64,000 nt of DNA from Paenibacillus hemerocallicola. Lineage in GTDB: Bacteria > Bacillota > Bacilli > Paenibacillales > NBRC-103111. A program made the translations under genes and the position numbers. The notes below the pieces were generated by a model that did not search any database, was not told the origin of the DNA, and worked only from the letters and a program-made list of their open reading frames with translations. How positions within the stretch are numbered: position 1 is the first letter of the stretch; every line of letters begins with the position of its first letter. The stretch spans positions 1 to 64,000 of the forward strand of contig NZ_VDCQ01000031.1 in the NCBI RefSeq assembly GCF_006265175.1, given 5' to 3'. Below, in pieces: positions 8,517 through 19,957 of this stretch.

Positions 8517-9501
8517 TGCCATGGGCGGGGACCGAGGGTCCGCCGTGACGGTTGAAGGTGCGCTGCTGGCGGCAAAAGAATGGAACGATGTGGAGATCGT
8601 ACTGGTCGGAGACGAGAGCCAAATCGCGAGCCACATGCCTGCCGGCTCCAAACCGGGCAATGTAACCGTGCACCATACGGCCGACATCATTGCAGCCGAT
8701 GACGAACCGGTGCGCGCCGTGCGCAGGAAAAAGGACGCCTCCATGGTCGTCGCCGGTCGGATGGTAAAGGAAGGCGCTGCCGCTGCGATGATCTCGGCGG
8801 GCAATACCGGCGCTTTGATGGCAACGGGATTACTGATCGTCGGTCGGATCGATGGGATTGAACGGCCCGCTCTGGCGCCCATGCTTCCGACTATGGACGG
8901 CAGCGGCGTGCTGGCGCTGGATCTCGGCGCGAATATGGATGCTTCGGCGGATAATTTGCTGCAGTACGCTATCATGGGCAGCATCTTTCGGAACAAGGTG
9001 CACGGACTGGCGAAGCCGCGCGTCGGCTTGCTCAACGTAGGGACGGAAGCGGCCAAAGGGAATGAATTGACGAAAGCCGCCTATCCTTTGCTTGAACGGG
9101 CCCCTATCCATTTCGTAGGCAACGTGGAGGCAAGGGACTTGCTGCACGGCAGCTGCGACGTGCTCGTGTGCGAAGGATTTGCCGGCAACATTTTGCTGAA
9201 GGCGATGGAAGGTACGGCGGGTGCGGTTTTCTCCGCATTGAAAACGGAATTTACCCGCTCGTTCATGAGCAAGCTGGCCGCGGCCGTCCTGAAACCAGGA
9301 TTGTCCGCTTTCAAGAAGAAGATGGATTATAGCGAGCATGGAGCCGCGCCTCTGCTAGGCATCAATGGACTCGTCTTGAAAAGTCATGGCTCTTCGGATG
9401 CCAATGCGATCAAAAACGCCGTAAGGCAAGCGCGTATTGCCATTGAGAATCGTCTGGTCGAGGCGATTTCTACGGAAACCAGCGGGAAGCGAGATGGATA
9501 A
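8500..9501 (+). CDS. plsX: Phosphate acyltransferase PlsX
   Basis: PlsX converts acyl-ACP to acyl-phosphate, the substrate of PlsY, and so feeds fatty acids into phospholipid. It is a peripheral membrane enzyme. The 333-residue protein starts MRIAIDAMGGDRG, shows EPVRAVRRKKDASM, SAGNTGALMATGLLIVGRI and the GANMDASADNLLQYA loop, and ends with the AIKNAVRQA helix. The ATG has GAGGGGAAG upstream and lies inside the end of fapR, suggesting translational coupling. It overlaps fabH by eight bases. Confidence 0.95.
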   Translation: MRIAIDAMGGDRGSAVTVEGALLAAKEWNDVEIVLVGDESQIASHMPAGSKPGNVTVHHTADIIAADDEPVRAVRRKKDASMVVAGRMVKEGAAAAMISAGNTGALMATGLLIVGRIDGIERPALAPMLPTMDGSGVLALDLGANMDASADNLLQYAIMGSIFRNKVHGLAKPRVGLLNVGTEAAKGNELTKAAYPLLERAPIHFVGNVEARDLLHGSCDVLVCEGFAGNILLKAMEGTAGAVFSALKTEFTRSFMSKLAAAVLKPGLSAFKKKMDYSEHGAAPLLGINGLVLKSHGSSDANAIKNAVRQARIAIENRLVEAISTETSGKRDG

Positions 9502-10489
9502 CATGAATGGAGTACCTGTAGGCATTATTGGAACCGGCATGTATGTGCCGGAGCGGGTGTTGACGAATCGGGAACTGGAGCAGCTGGTGGAGACGAACGA
9601 CGAATGGATCGTCAGCCGGACGGGCATTCGCGAACGGCGGATCGCTTCCAAAGAGCAGGCCACCTCCGATCTGGCTTACGAAGCCGCTCTCGAGGCGCTG
9701 GGGAATGCCGGCGTAGCGGCGGAAAACCTCGATTTGATTATCGTCGCGACGGTAACGCCGGATATGTCGTTTCCTTCGACGGCCTGTATTTTGCAAAGCC
9801 GGCTCGGAGCGAAAAAGGCGGCCGCATTCGATTTGTCCGCGGCATGCTCCGGTTTCATATACGGGCTGGCCAACGCATCGGCGCTGATCGCCAGCGGCAT
9901 GTACAAAAACGCGCTCGTCGTCGGGGCGGAATGCTTGTCTAGAATTACCGACTATACGGACCGCAATACGTGTATCCTGTTCGGTGACGGAGCGGGAGCG
10001 GTCGTATTGGGCGAAGTTGCGGAAGGGCGCGGATTCCGGTCGTTCGAGCTCGGAGCCGACGGCTCCGGCGGAGAATTGCTGAAGGCATGCGGGGGCGGCT
10101 CGCGCAATCCGGTCAGCCAGGAAGTGCTGGACTCGAAAATGCAATACATCTACATGGCGGGCAAGGAAGTGTTCAAGTTCGCCGTCAAAATCATGGGCTC
10201 CGCAGCCGAAGAAGCGCTGCGCAAGGCGGGGGTCGACAAGAGCGAAATCGATCTGCTCATCCCGCATCAGGCCAACATCCGCATCATTCAATCGGCTCTC
10301 GAGCGACTGGAGCTGCCGGAAGAGAAATGCATGATCAACTTGAATAAATACGGCAACGTTTCGGCGGCCTCCATACCGATCGCGCTTGCCGAAGCGGTGC
10401 GCGAGGACCGGATCAAGGAAGGCGACCAGCTGCTGTTCGTCGGCTTCGGCGGCGGACTGACCTGGGGCGCATCCGTATTGGTGTGGTAA
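9494..10489 (+). CDS. fabH: 3-oxoacyl-ACP synthase III (FabH)
   Basis: FabH starts each fatty acid by condensing acetyl- or branched acyl-CoA with malonyl-ACP. Branched primers are the rule in this family of bacteria. The catalytic triad is visible as Cys118 in DLSAACSGF, His258 in LIPHQANIRI and Asn288 in NLNKYGNVSAAS. The C-terminal GFGGGLTWGASVLVW is typical. The start is ATG 9494 or ATG 9503. I prefer 9494 because GGGAAG lies four bases upstream. It overlaps plsX by eight bases. Confidence 0.95.
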   Translation: MDNMNGVPVGIIGTGMYVPERVLTNRELEQLVETNDEWIVSRTGIRERRIASKEQATSDLAYEAALEALGNAGVAAENLDLIIVATVTPDMSFPSTACILQSRLGAKKAAAFDLSAACSGFIYGLANASALIASGMYKNALVVGAECLSRITDYTDRNTCILFGDGAGAVVLGEVAEGRGFRSFELGADGSGGELLKACGGGSRNPVSQEVLDSKMQYIYMAGKEVFKFAVKIMGSAAEEALRKAGVDKSEIDLLIPHQANIRIIQSALERLELPEEKCMINLNKYGNVSAASIPIALAEAVREDRIKEGDQLLFVGFGGGLTWGASVLVW

Positions 10490-10535
10490 TGGCAAGGCTC
10501 CATTCTAAGTCTCATGATGGAAAGGGGAACGACTG

Positions 10536-11489
10536 ATGAAACGAATCGCGTTTGTGTTTCCCGGACAAGGCGCGCAAGCCGTCGGTATGGGAAAGGATTT
10601 GTACGAGAGCCATGCGGGCGCCAAGAGCCGTTTCGAGCAAGCGGACGAAGCGCTCGGCTTCAAGCTGTCCGACATTATTTTTCATGGTCCCGATGAAGAG
10701 TTGAAGAAGACGACGAATACGCAGCCGGCACTGCTTGCGACCAGCATCGCGATACTGGAAGCGGTGAAACAACTGGACATTCAGCCCGATTTCGTAGCCG
10801 GCCACTCCTTGGGCGAATATTGCGCGCTGGTCGCCGCGGACGTAATGAGCTTCGAGGATGCGGTTCGGACGGTCCGGGCTCGCGGCGAGTTCATGGAACA
10901 GGCTGTACCGAGCGGCAAAGGCGGCATGGCGGCGGTGCTAGGCGCAGAACGCGAACGATTGGCCGAGCTGTGCAGGTCCGTGTCGGAGGAGATCGGTGTC
11001 GTCGAGATGGCCAATGTGAACTGTCCGGGACAAATTGTCGTCTCGGGAAGCGCCGAGGGCGTGCAGGCGGTCGTAGAGCGCGGCAAGGAAGCCGGGGCGA
11101 AGCGGGTCATTCCGCTGGAAGTGAGCGGGCCGTTCCACTCGTCCTTGATGAAGCCGGCGGCGGACAAGCTGGCGGGCACGCTTGCAAGGCTGGAGATGAA
11201 GGACGCCAGCATTCCAGTCGTTGCCAACGTAACGGCCGATTCGGTGCTTCAAGCGGAACAAATCCGCAGTCTGCTCGTCGATCAGGTCGTCTCTCCCGTA
11301 CTGTGGGAAGACAGCGTCGCATGGATGATCGCGCAAGGCGTCGACACGTTCGTCGAGATCGGCTCGGGCACGGTTTTGGCCGGATTGATCAAAAAAGTGG
11401 ACAAGCAGGTGCAGGCCGTATCGATCAACAGCCGCGAAGCTTTGGAGAAATTCGCCGCTGAGCTGCAAGCCGTTCGATCGTCATCTTGA
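10536..11489 (+). CDS. fabD: Malonyl-CoA:ACP transacylase
   Basis: FabD moves malonyl from CoA to ACP. The protein has 317 residues with [15 protein letters not shown] at the N-terminus, the nucleophile Ser91 in [10 protein letters not shown], and His201 in SGPFHSSLM as the partner base. [11 protein letters not shown] is also conserved. AAAGGGGAACG precedes its ATG, and the stop lies 13 bases before fabG. It is an ordinary member of the lipid operon. Confidence 0.96.
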   Translation: MKRIAFVFPGQGAQAVGMGKDLYESHAGAKSRFEQADEALGFKLSDIIFHGPDEELKKTTNTQPALLATSIAILEAVKQLDIQPDFVAGHSLGEYCALVAADVMSFEDAVRTVRARGEFMEQAVPSGKGGMAAVLGAERERLAELCRSVSEEIGVVEMANVNCPGQIVVSGSAEGVQAVVERGKEAGAKRVIPLEVSGPFHSSLMKPAADKLAGTLARLEMKDASIPVVANVTADSVLQAEQIRSLLVDQVVSPVLWEDSVAWMIAQGVDTFVEIGSGTVLAGLIKKVDKQVQAVSINSREALEKFAAELQAVRSSS

Positions 11490-11502
11490 AGGAGGGATAG
11501 CG

Positions 11503-12243
11503 ATGCTGGAAGGAAAAGTGGCGCTCGTAACCGGAGCATCACGTGGGATCGGCCGGGCGATAGCGATTGGCTTGGCCGAAGCAGGAGCCGATGTCGTCGT
11601 CAATTACGCGGGCAGCGAGCAGGCCGCCGAGGAAGTCGTGCGCCATATCGAAGGATTGGGCCGCCGTTCTTTCAAAGTAAAGGCCAACGTAGCTTCTTCC
11701 TCCGAAGTGGAGGAGATGGTCAAGCAGACGCTCGAGCGGTTTCAGAAGATCGACATCATGGTCAACAACGCGGGCATTACGCGCGACAATCTGATCATGC
11801 GCATGAAAGAGGAAGAATTCGACCAAGTTATCGATACGAACCTGAAGGGCGTATTCAACTGCATCAAGGCGGTTACGCGTCCGATGATGAAGCAGCGTGC
11901 AGGCAAAATCATCAACATTTCTTCCGTCGTCGGCGTGCTTGGCAATGCCGGGCAAGCGAACTATGTCGCGGCCAAAGCGGGAGTGATCGGATTGACCAAA
12001 TCGGCCGCGAGGGAATTGGCCTCCCGCAACATCGCGGTCAATGCGGTCGCGCCGGGGTTTATCGAAACCGATATGACCGACAAGCTGACGGCCGAGCAGC
12101 GCGAATCGATGCTGCAGCAAATCCCGTTCGCCCGGCTGGGACAACCGGAGGATATTGCCCGGGTCGTCCGGTTTCTGGCGTCGGACGATTCCGCCTACAT
12201 GACGGGGCAGACGATCCATGTCGACGGCGGCATGTATATGTAA
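11503..12243 (+). CDS. fabG: 3-oxoacyl-ACP reductase
   Basis: FabG reduces 3-oxoacyl-ACP with NADPH. This short-chain dehydrogenase has 246 residues with the cofactor loop [12 protein letters not shown] (10-21), NNAG (88-91), and the active-site set Asn114, Ser141 (INISSVVG), Tyr154 and Lys158 (YVAAK). The C-terminal DGGMYM is typical of the family. GAAGGAGGGAT lies before the ATG. It falls between fabD and acpP, as in most Bacillales. Confidence 0.97.
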   Translation: MLEGKVALVTGASRGIGRAIAIGLAEAGADVVVNYAGSEQAAEEVVRHIEGLGRRSFKVKANVASSSEVEEMVKQTLERFQKIDIMVNNAGITRDNLIMRMKEEEFDQVIDTNLKGVFNCIKAVTRPMMKQRAGKIINISSVVGVLGNAGQANYVAAKAGVIGLTKSAARELASRNIAVNAVAPGFIETDMTDKLTAEQRESMLQQIPFARLGQPEDIARVVRFLASDDSAYMTGQTIHVDGGMYM

Positions 12244-12351
12244 GGGAAAACCGTCGAATGCCGCAGATCCTTGGCCTGTGCGGCGAGCTGTCGGACAGGT
12301 ATGGCATTTTGCTTTCGTTTCTCGTATAATACCAAGGAGGAGGTGAACGGG

Positions 12352-12585
12352 ATGTCCGATATTTTTGACCGCGTGAAGCGCATTGTGGTCGATCGCCTCG
12401 GGGTTGAAGAGTCTGAAGTCGCCCTCGAAGCATCTTTTAAAGACGATTTGGGTGCAGATTCCCTCGACGTAGTCGAATTGGTTATGGAGTTGGAAGACGA
12501 GTTCGATCTGGAAATTTCCGACGAAGATGCTGAGAAGATTACAAGCGTAGGAGAGGTAGTAGAATACATAAAGTCTCATACCTAA
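12352..12585 (+). CDS. acpP: Acyl carrier protein
   Basis: This 77-residue, strongly acidic protein carries the phosphopantetheine attachment Ser37 in the motif [18 protein letters not shown]. It shuttles growing acyl chains between the Fab enzymes. A very strong ribosome binding site (AAGGAGGAGGTG) precedes the ATG. TATAAT at 12325-12330 could be the -10 box of an extra promoter serving acpP, though no clear -35 is visible, so that is tentative. Confidence 0.97.
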   Translation: MSDIFDRVKRIVVDRLGVEESEVALEASFKDDLGADSLDVVELVMELEDEFDLEISDEDAEKITSVGEVVEYIKSHT

Positions 12586-12596
12586 ACAAGCGTTTA

Positions 12597-12627
12597 AAGT
12601 CCCGTTTTCATGTCAGGAACGGGACTT
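12597..12627 (+). terminator. Hairpin between acpP and fabF
   Basis: AAGTCCCGTT (12597-12606) pairs perfectly with AACGGGACTT (12618-12627). The following bases are only moderately T-rich, so this may be a weak terminator or a processing/stability structure that raises acpP over fabF. Confidence 0.6.
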
Positions 12628-12723
12628 CTCCTCATTAAATATGCAAACGATGTCTTCGGCGCATGGCCGAAGCTTCCGATAAAGCAGTATACAATCGTCG
12701 TGATGTCGAAGAGGTGGGAACTG

Positions 12724-13962
12724 ATGAAACGAAGAGTCGTCATAACCGGAATGGGTGTCATGTCTTCCTTGGGGCACGATCTGGAGACATTTTGGAATAA
12801 CCTGATGGCAGGCAAATCCGGCGTCTCGATTATCGAGTCGTTTGACACGAGCGAGTATACGACCCATATCGCCGCAGAAATCCACGATTTCAATCCGGAA
12901 GATTATATGGATAAGAAAGAAGCCCGGCGCATGGACCGGTTCGTCCAATTCGCCGTGGCGGCCAGCCAGTTTGCCGTAAAGGACGCAAAGCTCGAAATCG
13001 GCGAGAACACGGACCCCGAGCGCTGCGGCGTATATGTAGGCTCGGGAATCGGCGGACTCGGAACATGGGAAGAGCAGCATAAAATATTGCTGGAGAAGGG
13101 ACCGAAGCGGGTAAGCCCGTTCTTCATCCCGATGATGATCGCCAATATGGCGTCCGGACAAATCTCCATGCTGTTCGGCGCGAAAGGCCCGAACAGTACG
13201 GCGGTTACCGCTTGCGCTACGGGCACGCACTCGATCGGCGATTCGTACAAGCTGATTCAGCGCGATGACGCCGACGTGATGATTTGCGGCGGCGCCGAGG
13301 CGACGATCCGTCCGACGGGCATGGCCGGCTTCTGCGCCTTGAGAGCGATGTCGACGCGCAACGAAGAGCCGGAGAAGGCGAGCCGTCCGTTCGATACGGA
13401 GCGCGACGGTTTCGTCATGGGAGAAGGAGCCGGGATCCTCGTGCTCGAGGAGCTGGAGCATGCCCGCAAGCGCGGAGCCCACATCTATGCCGAAGTAATC
13501 GGTTATGGGATGTCCGGAGACGCGCACCATATGACCGACCCTGATCCGGAAGGCGCGGCGCGCTGCATGTCGCGGGCGATCCGGGACGCGGGCATCGAGC
13601 CGCCGGAGATCGACTATATCAATGCGCATGGCACTTCCACGCCGGTTGGCGACAAATCGGAGACGACGGCGATCAAGAAGGCGCTCGGCGACCATGCCTA
13701 TAAAGTGGCGGTCAGCTCGACCAAATCGATGACCGGGCATCTGCTCGGCGCGGCCGGCGGCGTAGAGGCGGTCATTACCGGTTTGACGCTTGAACGAGGC
13801 AGGATTGCCCCGACGATCAACTTGGACAATCAAGATCCGGAATGTGATCTCGACTACGTGCCGAACGTTCCTAGAGATGCGGATGTACAGATCGCCATGT
13901 CCAATTCATTCGGCTTTGGCGGTCACAATGCGACGATCATTTTGAAGCGCTTCGCGGAATAA
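12724..13962 (+). CDS. fabF: 3-oxoacyl-ACP synthase II (FabF)
   Basis: FabF elongates acyl-ACP chains. The 412-residue protein starts [17 protein letters not shown] after GAGGTGGGA. It shows the Cys-His-His active site: Cys164 in [12 protein letters not shown], His302 in [11 protein letters not shown] and His339 in [12 protein letters not shown]. The C-terminal [16 protein letters not shown] is the usual family end. It closes the lipid cluster; rnc follows 132 bases later. Confidence 0.96.
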   Translation: MKRRVVITGMGVMSSLGHDLETFWNNLMAGKSGVSIIESFDTSEYTTHIAAEIHDFNPEDYMDKKEARRMDRFVQFAVAASQFAVKDAKLEIGENTDPERCGVYVGSGIGGLGTWEEQHKILLEKGPKRVSPFFIPMMIANMASGQISMLFGAKGPNSTAVTACATGTHSIGDSYKLIQRDDADVMICGGAEATIRPTGMAGFCALRAMSTRNEEPEKASRPFDTERDGFVMGEGAGILVLEELEHARKRGAHIYAEVIGYGMSGDAHHMTDPDPEGAARCMSRAIRDAGIEPPEIDYINAHGTSTPVGDKSETTAIKKALGDHAYKVAVSSTKSMTGHLLGAAGGVEAVITGLTLERGRIAPTINLDNQDPECDLDYVPNVPRDADVQIAMSNSFGFGGHNATIILKRFAE

Positions 13963-14094
13963 GCTTCTCCGTATTGCGATTGCCATAACCGTTTTGTCTT
14001 CGGTCCAATCGGTTAATGCGGGGATTTTTCGAATACAAACGGCATGCGTGGGCGAATCCTACTATCGGATCGAAACGATGGGCGGTGGATTTCG

Positions 14095-14793
14095 TTGAAA
14101 TCATTGAAAAAGCTGCAAGCGGAACTCGGAATCGCGTTCCAGGAGCCTCATCTGTTAAAGCAAGCGTTCACCCATTCGTCCTACGTCAACGAACAGCGCT
14201 CTACCGTATCTCAGGACAATGAGAGGCTGGAGTTTCTGGGAGACGCCGTCCTGCAGTTGACGGTGTCGGAATATTTATTCCGGACGTATCCCGATCGGCC
14301 GGAGGGCGAATTGACCAAGCATCGGGCTTCGATCGTATGCGAGCCCTCCTTGGTCCAATTTGCCGAGAGGCTCGACTTCGGTTCGTACGTTTTTCTGGGC
14401 AAAGGAGAAGAGCTGACGGGCGGACGGACGAGACCTGCCCTGCTGGCGGACGTATTCGAATCGTTCGTCGGCGCGTTGTACTTGGATCAAGGCTTGGAAG
14501 CCGTGAAATCGTTTCTGCACATGCATATGTTCCCGTATTTGGCGAAAGACGCGATGCTGCAGGCCGGCGACTTCAAGACGAAGCTGCAGGAATTTACTCA
14601 GCAGCGCGGGCTAGGTACGGTAGAGTACCGGATCGTCGAGGAGCGGGGTCCGGCGCATGACCGGGAGTTCGTGTCCGAGGTATGGCTGGACGAGCGCATG
14701 CTCGGCACCGGTTCCGGACGCTCGAAGAAGGACGCGGAGCAGCAAGCGGCTTCGCAGGCGCTTGCCCGGTTCCATGCGATGCCGAAGGCGTAA
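14095..14793 (+). CDS. rnc: Ribonuclease III
   Basis: RNase III cleaves double-stranded RNA, including rRNA precursors and the SRP RNA. The catalytic signature [11 protein letters not shown] and the downstream [15 protein letters not shown] carry the metal-binding acidic residues. The last 70 residues form a double-stranded-RNA-binding domain ([12 protein letters not shown] to [18 protein letters not shown]). I placed the start at TTG 14095, five bases after GGTGGA, giving 232 residues, which matches the family. rnc-smc-ftsY is a conserved trio in Firmicutes. Confidence 0.95.
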   Translation: MKSLKKLQAELGIAFQEPHLLKQAFTHSSYVNEQRSTVSQDNERLEFLGDAVLQLTVSEYLFRTYPDRPEGELTKHRASIVCEPSLVQFAERLDFGSYVFLGKGEELTGGRTRPALLADVFESFVGALYLDQGLEAVKSFLHMHMFPYLAKDAMLQAGDFKTKLQEFTQQRGLGTVEYRIVEERGPAHDREFVSEVWLDERMLGTGSGRSKKDAEQQAASQALARFHAMPKA

Positions 14794-14830
14794 CGGATTA
14801 CAGGGAATGCCGGTGAAAGCCGGCGGAGAG

Positions 14831-14858
14831 AAAGCGGCGGAAGCCGCTTTTTCTTTTG
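14831..14858 (+). terminator. Terminator after rnc
   Basis: AAAGCGGC (14831-14838) pairs perfectly with GCCGCTTT (14843-14850) around a GGAA loop, followed by TTTCTTTT. Confidence 0.9.
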
Positions 14859-15212
14859 GTTGGCGAGAGGGATGAAACGCTTTTTCGTAGATGCCAAACA
14901 AATAAAGTTCCGTTGTCAACGCGGAATAGGCTGTGCGTGCCCCGGGAATGTTCTCGATGGACCATATATGCTACAATAAATTAGGATGTGCTCTTCATGC
15001 AGAGCGGTTGCTTACATACGAGGAGCTGGATGATTGATAACTCAAACGGATTTGCCCGACCAATCGCGATTCGTTCCATCGAACGGTTCGTTCACCCATA
15101 TAGGAGAATTCGAACAAGCTTTGCGTGGCGTAGTAACTCCTTTTATTTTCACTGAAAATTTCCGTATAGGCTTAACTAGCAATGTTTACTCCAAAAGTTT
15201 TGAGGTGAAGCC
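14859..15212. other. Non-coding stretch before smc
   Basis: The stretch holds a -10-like TACAAT (14972-14977) without a good -35, and a small inverted repeat ATTTTC-act-GAAAAT (15145-15159). A 62-codon open frame from TTG 15034 runs into smc and is not protein-like enough to call. No other gene is visible. Confidence 0.5.
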
Positions 15213-18200
15213 ATGTTTTTGAAACGTTTGGAGCTGGCCGGGTTCAAATCGTTTGCCGACAGGACGGAGCTGGAATTCGTTCAGGGCATCACCGCCGTTG
15301 TCGGGCCGAACGGGAGCGGCAAAAGCAATATCTCCGACTCGATCCGCTGGGTGCTGGGCGAGCAAAGCGCACGCTCGCTGCGCGGAGGCAAGATGGAGGA
15401 CATTATATTCGCCGGAAGCGACGCGCGGAAGGCGGTCAATTACGGGGAAGTATCGCTCACGCTCGACAACTCGGACGAGTCGCTTTCTCTCGATTTCAAC
15501 GAGGTGACCGTAACCCGCCGCATTCACCGGAGCGGGGACAGCGAATATTTTATTAACAAGCAAGCCTGCAGGCTGAAAGATATAACCGAGCTGTTCATGG
15601 ATACCGGCATCGGCAAGGAAGCGTACTCGATTATCGGACAAGGCCGGATCGAGGAAATTCTCAGCACGAAATCGGAAGACCGGCGCGGCATCTTCGAGGA
15701 AGCATCGGGCATCGTCAAATACAAGTCCCGCAAAAGGGAAGCGGAGAAAAAACTCGCGGAGACGGAGCAAAACCTGCTGCGCATTCACGATCTCGTATCG
15801 GAGCTCGAGGATCAGATCGAGCCGCTGCGCGAACAGTCGGAGAAAGCGGTCCGTTACAAGCAGCTGAAGGAGCAGCTCAAGTCGGGCGAAATCTCGATGT
15901 ACGTCTATCAGATCGAGCAAATTCACAAGTCTTGGACGGAAGCGAGCAACAAGCTGGCATCGCTGCAGAAGGAAGAGCTGGAGCTGTCCACGATCGTCAG
16001 CAGCCATGACGCCTTGCTGGAGAAGGAGCGGATGGAAGCGCGCAGGCTGGAGGAGGAAATCGATCGTCTGCACGAGACGGTGCTCCGGTTAAGCGAGGAG
16101 TTCGAGAAAAGCGAAGGTCAAGGCGAGGTATTGAAGGAACGCGGCAAAAATTTGCTGGCCAACCGCGTCCAGTTGGAGCAGACGCTCGAGGCGCAAGAAC
16201 GAAGACTCGCCGAGAAGCAGTCCGAAACGGCCGCTTTCCGCGAAAAATATACGACCCTCGAGCAGCAGGTCGAGCAGTTGAGAACGAAGCTGACGGCTGA
16301 AGAGGAGCGGCTGCTCGGCGTGGCCGGCGGCGTCAGCAGCGAGGAAGAAGAAAGCCTGAAGGCGGATTTTCTCGAGACGCTGAACCGGATTGCCCAATCG
16401 AGAAATGAAATCCGCTATTCCGAGCAAAACCTTGATTCGCTTAGCCGCCGCCTGGAGCGGATGGAGGAGGAATACTCCAAATGGTCCGGCCAGCACGGGC
16501 AAATCGTACGCAAGCGGCAGGAGCTGCAGGAGAGGGCCGGGAAGCTGGCCAAGGAGCTTCAAGAAAGCCGCGACCGTAATGTGACGCTCGGCCAGGAGCT
16601 CAAGACGAAGCAGGAGCTGCTGAGTCAAGTACAAGACGCGGTGCGCAAATGGGAGCAGAAGCTGGATGCGCTCGTCTCCAGGCGCGATACGATGCGGGAG
16701 ATGCAGAACGATTATGACGGTTTTGCACTCGGCGTCAAGGAAGTGCTTAAGGCGAAGAACCGGTCCGACGGCTTGAAAGGGATTCACGGGGCAGTAGCGG
16801 AGCTTGTCAAGGTTCCCGCCGAGGTGGAGCTCGCGATCGAAACGGCGCTCGGCGGAGCGCTGCAAAACATTGTCGTCGAGAATGAGGCATCGGGCCGCGA
16901 GGCGATCGCCTTCTTGAAGCGCAGGCAAGCGGGAAGAGCTACGTTTTTGCCTTTGGACGTCATCCGGGGCCGATCGATTCCGGAGCACGAGAAGAAAAGC
17001 TTGTCCGAGCTGAGCGGCTTTGTCGGCATTGCCGTCAATCTCGTCCGTTTCGACGACAAGTACGACAATATTATGTCCAGCATGCTGGGCAACGTCATCA
17101 TCGCCGAGAAGCTGGAGGAAGCGAACCGGATCGCGGCAAAATGCCAATATCGGTATCGCGTCGTTACGCTGGAGGGCGATGTCGTCAATCCGGGAGGATC
17201 AATGACGGGCGGCAGCCTGCAGAAGAAAACGTCCAGCCTGCTGGGACGGAATCGTCAAATCGACGAGATGGACAAGGAGATTCGCGCTTCGGACATTCAG
17301 CTTGGCGAGCTTCGCAAGAAGCTGGAACGGATCAAGCGGGAGCTTTCGGACGGCAGCCGCTCGCTGGACGAGCTGCGGCAATTGGGCGAGCAGCAGCGAA
17401 TCGAAGAACAGCAAATCCGTTCGCAATTAAGCCAGCTGGATAGCGAAGGCAAAAACGCCGAAGAGCAGACGACGCTTTACTCTCAGGACCGCGAAGCGTT
17501 GGCGATAGAGCGGAACGAATTCAAGCAGAAGAAGCTTGCCGCCGAACAGACGCTCGCCGAGCTGCAGCGGGAAGAGACCGAGCTTACGCAGGCGATCCGG
17601 GACGCCGAACTGAAGCGCAAGGCGAAGGAATCCGCGAAGGAAGAGCTGCAGGTTCAATTGACGTCGCTTAAAGTGAAGACGGCTTCGGTCAGCCAGGAGA
17701 AGCAATCGCTCGAGGAACAGCTTCGCCGGTTCGACGACGACTTGTCCGCAACCGAGCGGGAACGCAGCGGCAACAAACGGCTTCTTCAGCAGCTTCTCGC
17801 GGACATGGAAGCGAACGAGACGGAGTCGGTCAAGCAGATCGAACAGCTCAACCATTTGCGGTTGAAAAAACGGGAAGCGTCCGAGCAGATGGATTATAAA
17901 CGGGCGGAGCGGGCCAAATGGGTGCAGAAGCTGGAGGAAGGCGAGAGCTTGACCAAGGAGCAGCGCACCCAGCTCAAGCAGGTCGAGGATCAGCTCCGGC
18001 AAACCGAAGTCCGCGTCAATCGTCTCGACGTCGAGCTCGAAAACCTGCTGAAGAAGCTGGCGGAAGACTACGAGCTTAGCTACGAGCTCGCCAAGGAGCG
18101 CTACCCGGTTCCCGAAGACGTACCGGCGACCCAGAACGAAGTAAGAGACCTGAAGCGGCAAATATCCGCGCTCGGCGACGTCAACTTGGGAGCGATCGAG

Positions 18201-18785
18201 GAATACCAGCGGGTGAACGAGCGGTACCAGTTTTTGTCCGACCAGAAAAACGATCTCGTCGAGGCGAAGACGGCGCTGTATATGGTTATTCGCGAGATGG
18301 ACGAAGAAATGTCCAAACGGTTCAAAACGACGTTCGACGCGATCCGCTCCCAGTTTGTCGTCGTATTCGTCAAGCTGTTCGGCGGCGGCCGCGCCGACCT
18401 GATCCTGTCCGAGCCGGATCGGCTGCTGGACACGGGCATCGAAATCGTAGCCCAGCCGCCGGGCAAAAAGCTGCAGAACCTCCAGCTGCTGAGCGGCGGC
18501 GAGCGCGCCTTGACGGCGATGGCGCTGCTATTCGCCATCCTTCGGGTCAAGCCGGTGCCGTTCTGCGTTCTCGACGAGGTCGAAGCGGCATTGGACGAGG
18601 CGAACGTGACCCGGTTCGCGGACTATTTGCGGGAATTTTCCGAGCAGACGCAGTTTATCGTCGTCACGCATCGCAAAGGGACGATGGAATCCGCGGACGT
18701 GCTCTATGGCGTAACGATGGAAGAGGGCGGCGTATCGAAGCTGGTATCCGTCCGTCTGGACGACGACAACCCGATGACCGCTTAG
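15213..18785 (+). CDS. smc: Chromosome segregation protein SMC
   Basis: SMC is the ATPase of the bacterial condensin complex with ScpA and ScpB and organises the nucleoid. The 1190-residue protein has the Walker [10 protein letters not shown] (31-39) at one end. Two long Glu/Lys-rich coiled coils (about 170-500 and 675-1010) flank the hinge (about 505-665, [20 protein letters not shown]). At the C-terminus lie the ABC signature [15 protein letters not shown] (from 1092) and Walker [15 protein letters not shown]. Length and architecture are full. The ATG follows GAGGTGAAGCC. Confidence 0.97.
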   Translation: MFLKRLELAGFKSFADRTELEFVQGITAVVGPNGSGKSNISDSIRWVLGEQSARSLRGGKMEDIIFAGSDARKAVNYGEVSLTLDNSDESLSLDFNEVTVTRRIHRSGDSEYFINKQACRLKDITELFMDTGIGKEAYSIIGQGRIEEILSTKSEDRRGIFEEASGIVKYKSRKREAEKKLAETEQNLLRIHDLVSELEDQIEPLREQSEKAVRYKQLKEQLKSGEISMYVYQIEQIHKSWTEASNKLASLQKEELELSTIVSSHDALLEKERMEARRLEEEIDRLHETVLRLSEEFEKSEGQGEVLKERGKNLLANRVQLEQTLEAQERRLAEKQSETAAFREKYTTLEQQVEQLRTKLTAEEERLLGVAGGVSSEEEESLKADFLETLNRIAQSRNEIRYSEQNLDSLSRRLERMEEEYSKWSGQHGQIVRKRQELQERAGKLAKELQESRDRNVTLGQELKTKQELLSQVQDAVRKWEQKLDALVSRRDTMREMQNDYDGFALGVKEVLKAKNRSDGLKGIHGAVAELVKVPAEVELAIETALGGALQNIVVENEASGREAIAFLKRRQAGRATFLPLDVIRGRSIPEHEKKSLSELSGFVGIAVNLVRFDDKYDNIMSSMLGNVIIAEKLEEANRIAAKCQYRYRVVTLEGDVVNPGGSMTGGSLQKKTSSLLGRNRQIDEMDKEIRASDIQLGELRKKLERIKRELSDGSRSLDELRQLGEQQRIEEQQIRSQLSQLDSEGKNAEEQTTLYSQDREALAIERNEFKQKKLAAEQTLAELQREETELTQAIRDAELKRKAKESAKEELQVQLTSLKVKTASVSQEKQSLEEQLRRFDDDLSATERERSGNKRLLQQLLADMEANETESVKQIEQLNHLRLKKREASEQMDYKRAERAKWVQKLEEGESLTKEQRTQLKQVEDQLRQTEVRVNRLDVELENLLKKLAEDYELSYELAKERYPVPEDVPATQNEVRDLKRQISALGDVNLGAIEEYQRVNERYQFLSDQKNDLVEAKTALYMVIREMDEEMSKRFKTTFDAIRSQFVVVFVKLFGGGRADLILSEPDRLLDTGIEIVAQPPGKKLQNLQLLSGGERALTAMALLFAILRVKPVPFCVLDEVEAALDEANVTRFADYLREFSEQTQFIVVTHRKGTMESADVLYGVTMEEGGVSKLVSVRLDDDNPMTA

Positions 18786-18828
18786 GGAAGCCGCATATAT
18801 AAAAACATGAGACGGACGGAGAGAGACT

Positions 18829-19827
18829 ATGAGTTTTTTCAAAAAGCTGCGCGACAGTATTTCCGCCAAGGCGGAGACAGTCACGAACAAATTCAAGGAA
18901 GGCTTGAGCAAAACCCGCTCCGCATTCGTGGAGAAGGTAGAGGAGCTCATTCTCCGTCGCAAGAAGATCGATGACGACTTCTACGAGGAGCTCGAGGAAA
19001 TATTGATCGGCGCAGACGTCGGCGTGAATACGGTGCTGGAACTGATCGAACAGCTGCGGACGGAAGTGCGCAAGCGCAAAATCGAAAATCCGGCCGACCT
19101 GCAGCCGGTGCTCTCCGAGAAGCTGGTCGGCATGCTGCATGGAGCAGCCGAAGACAACAGCTTGCACATGAACGAGAACGGCATGACGGTCTATTTGTTC
19201 GTCGGGGTCAATGGCGTGGGCAAAACGACTACGATCGGCAAGCTCGCCCACCGGTTCAACTCGCAAGGGAAAAAAGTGCTGCTGGCAGCGGGAGACACGT
19301 TCCGCGCCGCGGCGATCGATCAGCTTGAAGTGTGGGGACAGCGTGCCGGCGTCGACGTGATCAAGCATTCGGAAGGGTCCGATCCGGCGGCCGTCATGTT
19401 CGACGCCATCCAAGCGGCGAAGACGCGCGGAGTCGACGTACTGCTGTGCGATACGGCAGGCCGGCTGCAAAACAAAGCGAACCTGATGGAAGAGCTGAAC
19501 AAAATTTATCGCGTCATCCGCCGGGAAATCCCTGACGCACCCCACGAGACGCTGCTTGTTATCGATGCGACAACCGGCCAGAACGCGCTCACGCAGGCGA
19601 AGCTGTTCGGGGAGAAAACCGGGGTAACCGGACTCGTATTGTCGAAGCTGGACAGCACGGCCAAGGGCGGAATCGTCATCGCCATCCGCAACGAGCTCAA
19701 TATTCCGGTCAAGTTGGTCGGACTCGGGGAGAAGATGGACGACCTCCAGGATTTCGATTCGGAGCAGTTCGTTCACGCGCTGTTTGCCGGGCTGGTTCAG
19801 AAGGAAGAAGAGGCCGAGGAGGCATAA
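18829..19827 (+). CDS. ftsY: SRP receptor GTPase FtsY
   Basis: FtsY docks the ribosome-SRP complex at the membrane and pairs with Ffh, encoded 2.8 kb downstream. The N-terminal basic amphipathic segment (MSFFKKLRDSISAKAE) is the membrane-targeting part. The NG domain shows G1 GVNGVGKTT (126-134), DTFRAAAIDQL, DTAGRLQNKANLMEEL and G4-type SKLDSTAKGG, ending GEKMDDLQDF. The protein has 332 residues without the long acidic domain of enterobacteria, normal for Gram-positives. GGAGAGAG precedes the ATG. Confidence 0.97.
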   Translation: MSFFKKLRDSISAKAETVTNKFKEGLSKTRSAFVEKVEELILRRKKIDDDFYEELEEILIGADVGVNTVLELIEQLRTEVRKRKIENPADLQPVLSEKLVGMLHGAAEDNSLHMNENGMTVYLFVGVNGVGKTTTIGKLAHRFNSQGKKVLLAAGDTFRAAAIDQLEVWGQRAGVDVIKHSEGSDPAAVMFDAIQAAKTRGVDVLLCDTAGRLQNKANLMEELNKIYRVIRREIPDAPHETLLVIDATTGQNALTQAKLFGEKTGVTGLVLSKLDSTAKGGIVIAIRNELNIPVKLVGLGEKMDDLQDFDSEQFVHALFAGLVQKEEEAEEA

Positions 19828-19845
19828 GCGGATTCGATTCATTAT

Positions 19846-19902
19846 CGCTCCCCGATCGGAGAAGGACATCCAGTCTGACTCCGGGCGAGGGGGCGTTTTT
19901 CT
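19846..19902 (+). terminator. Terminator after ftsY
   Basis: CGCTCCC (19846-19852) pairs with GGGGGCG (19889-19895), with a wobble, across a long loop, followed by TTTTTCTT. It separates the smc-ftsY unit from the MutS-like gene. Confidence 0.6.
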
Positions 19903-19957
19903 TGCTCCGGCCGATAAGGTCATTATTTAACCAAATGATAAAGGCAGGTATCGTGTC

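Noticed and set aside
15145-15159. ATTTTC-act-GAAAAT as a CodY box
   Set aside because: The half-sites are separated by three bases where the CodY consensus has one. It is better treated as a chance AT inverted repeat.
15034-15222. 62-codon frame just before smc
   Set aside because: It starts at TTG, overlaps smc, and has no conserved character. Its composition is that of non-coding DNA.
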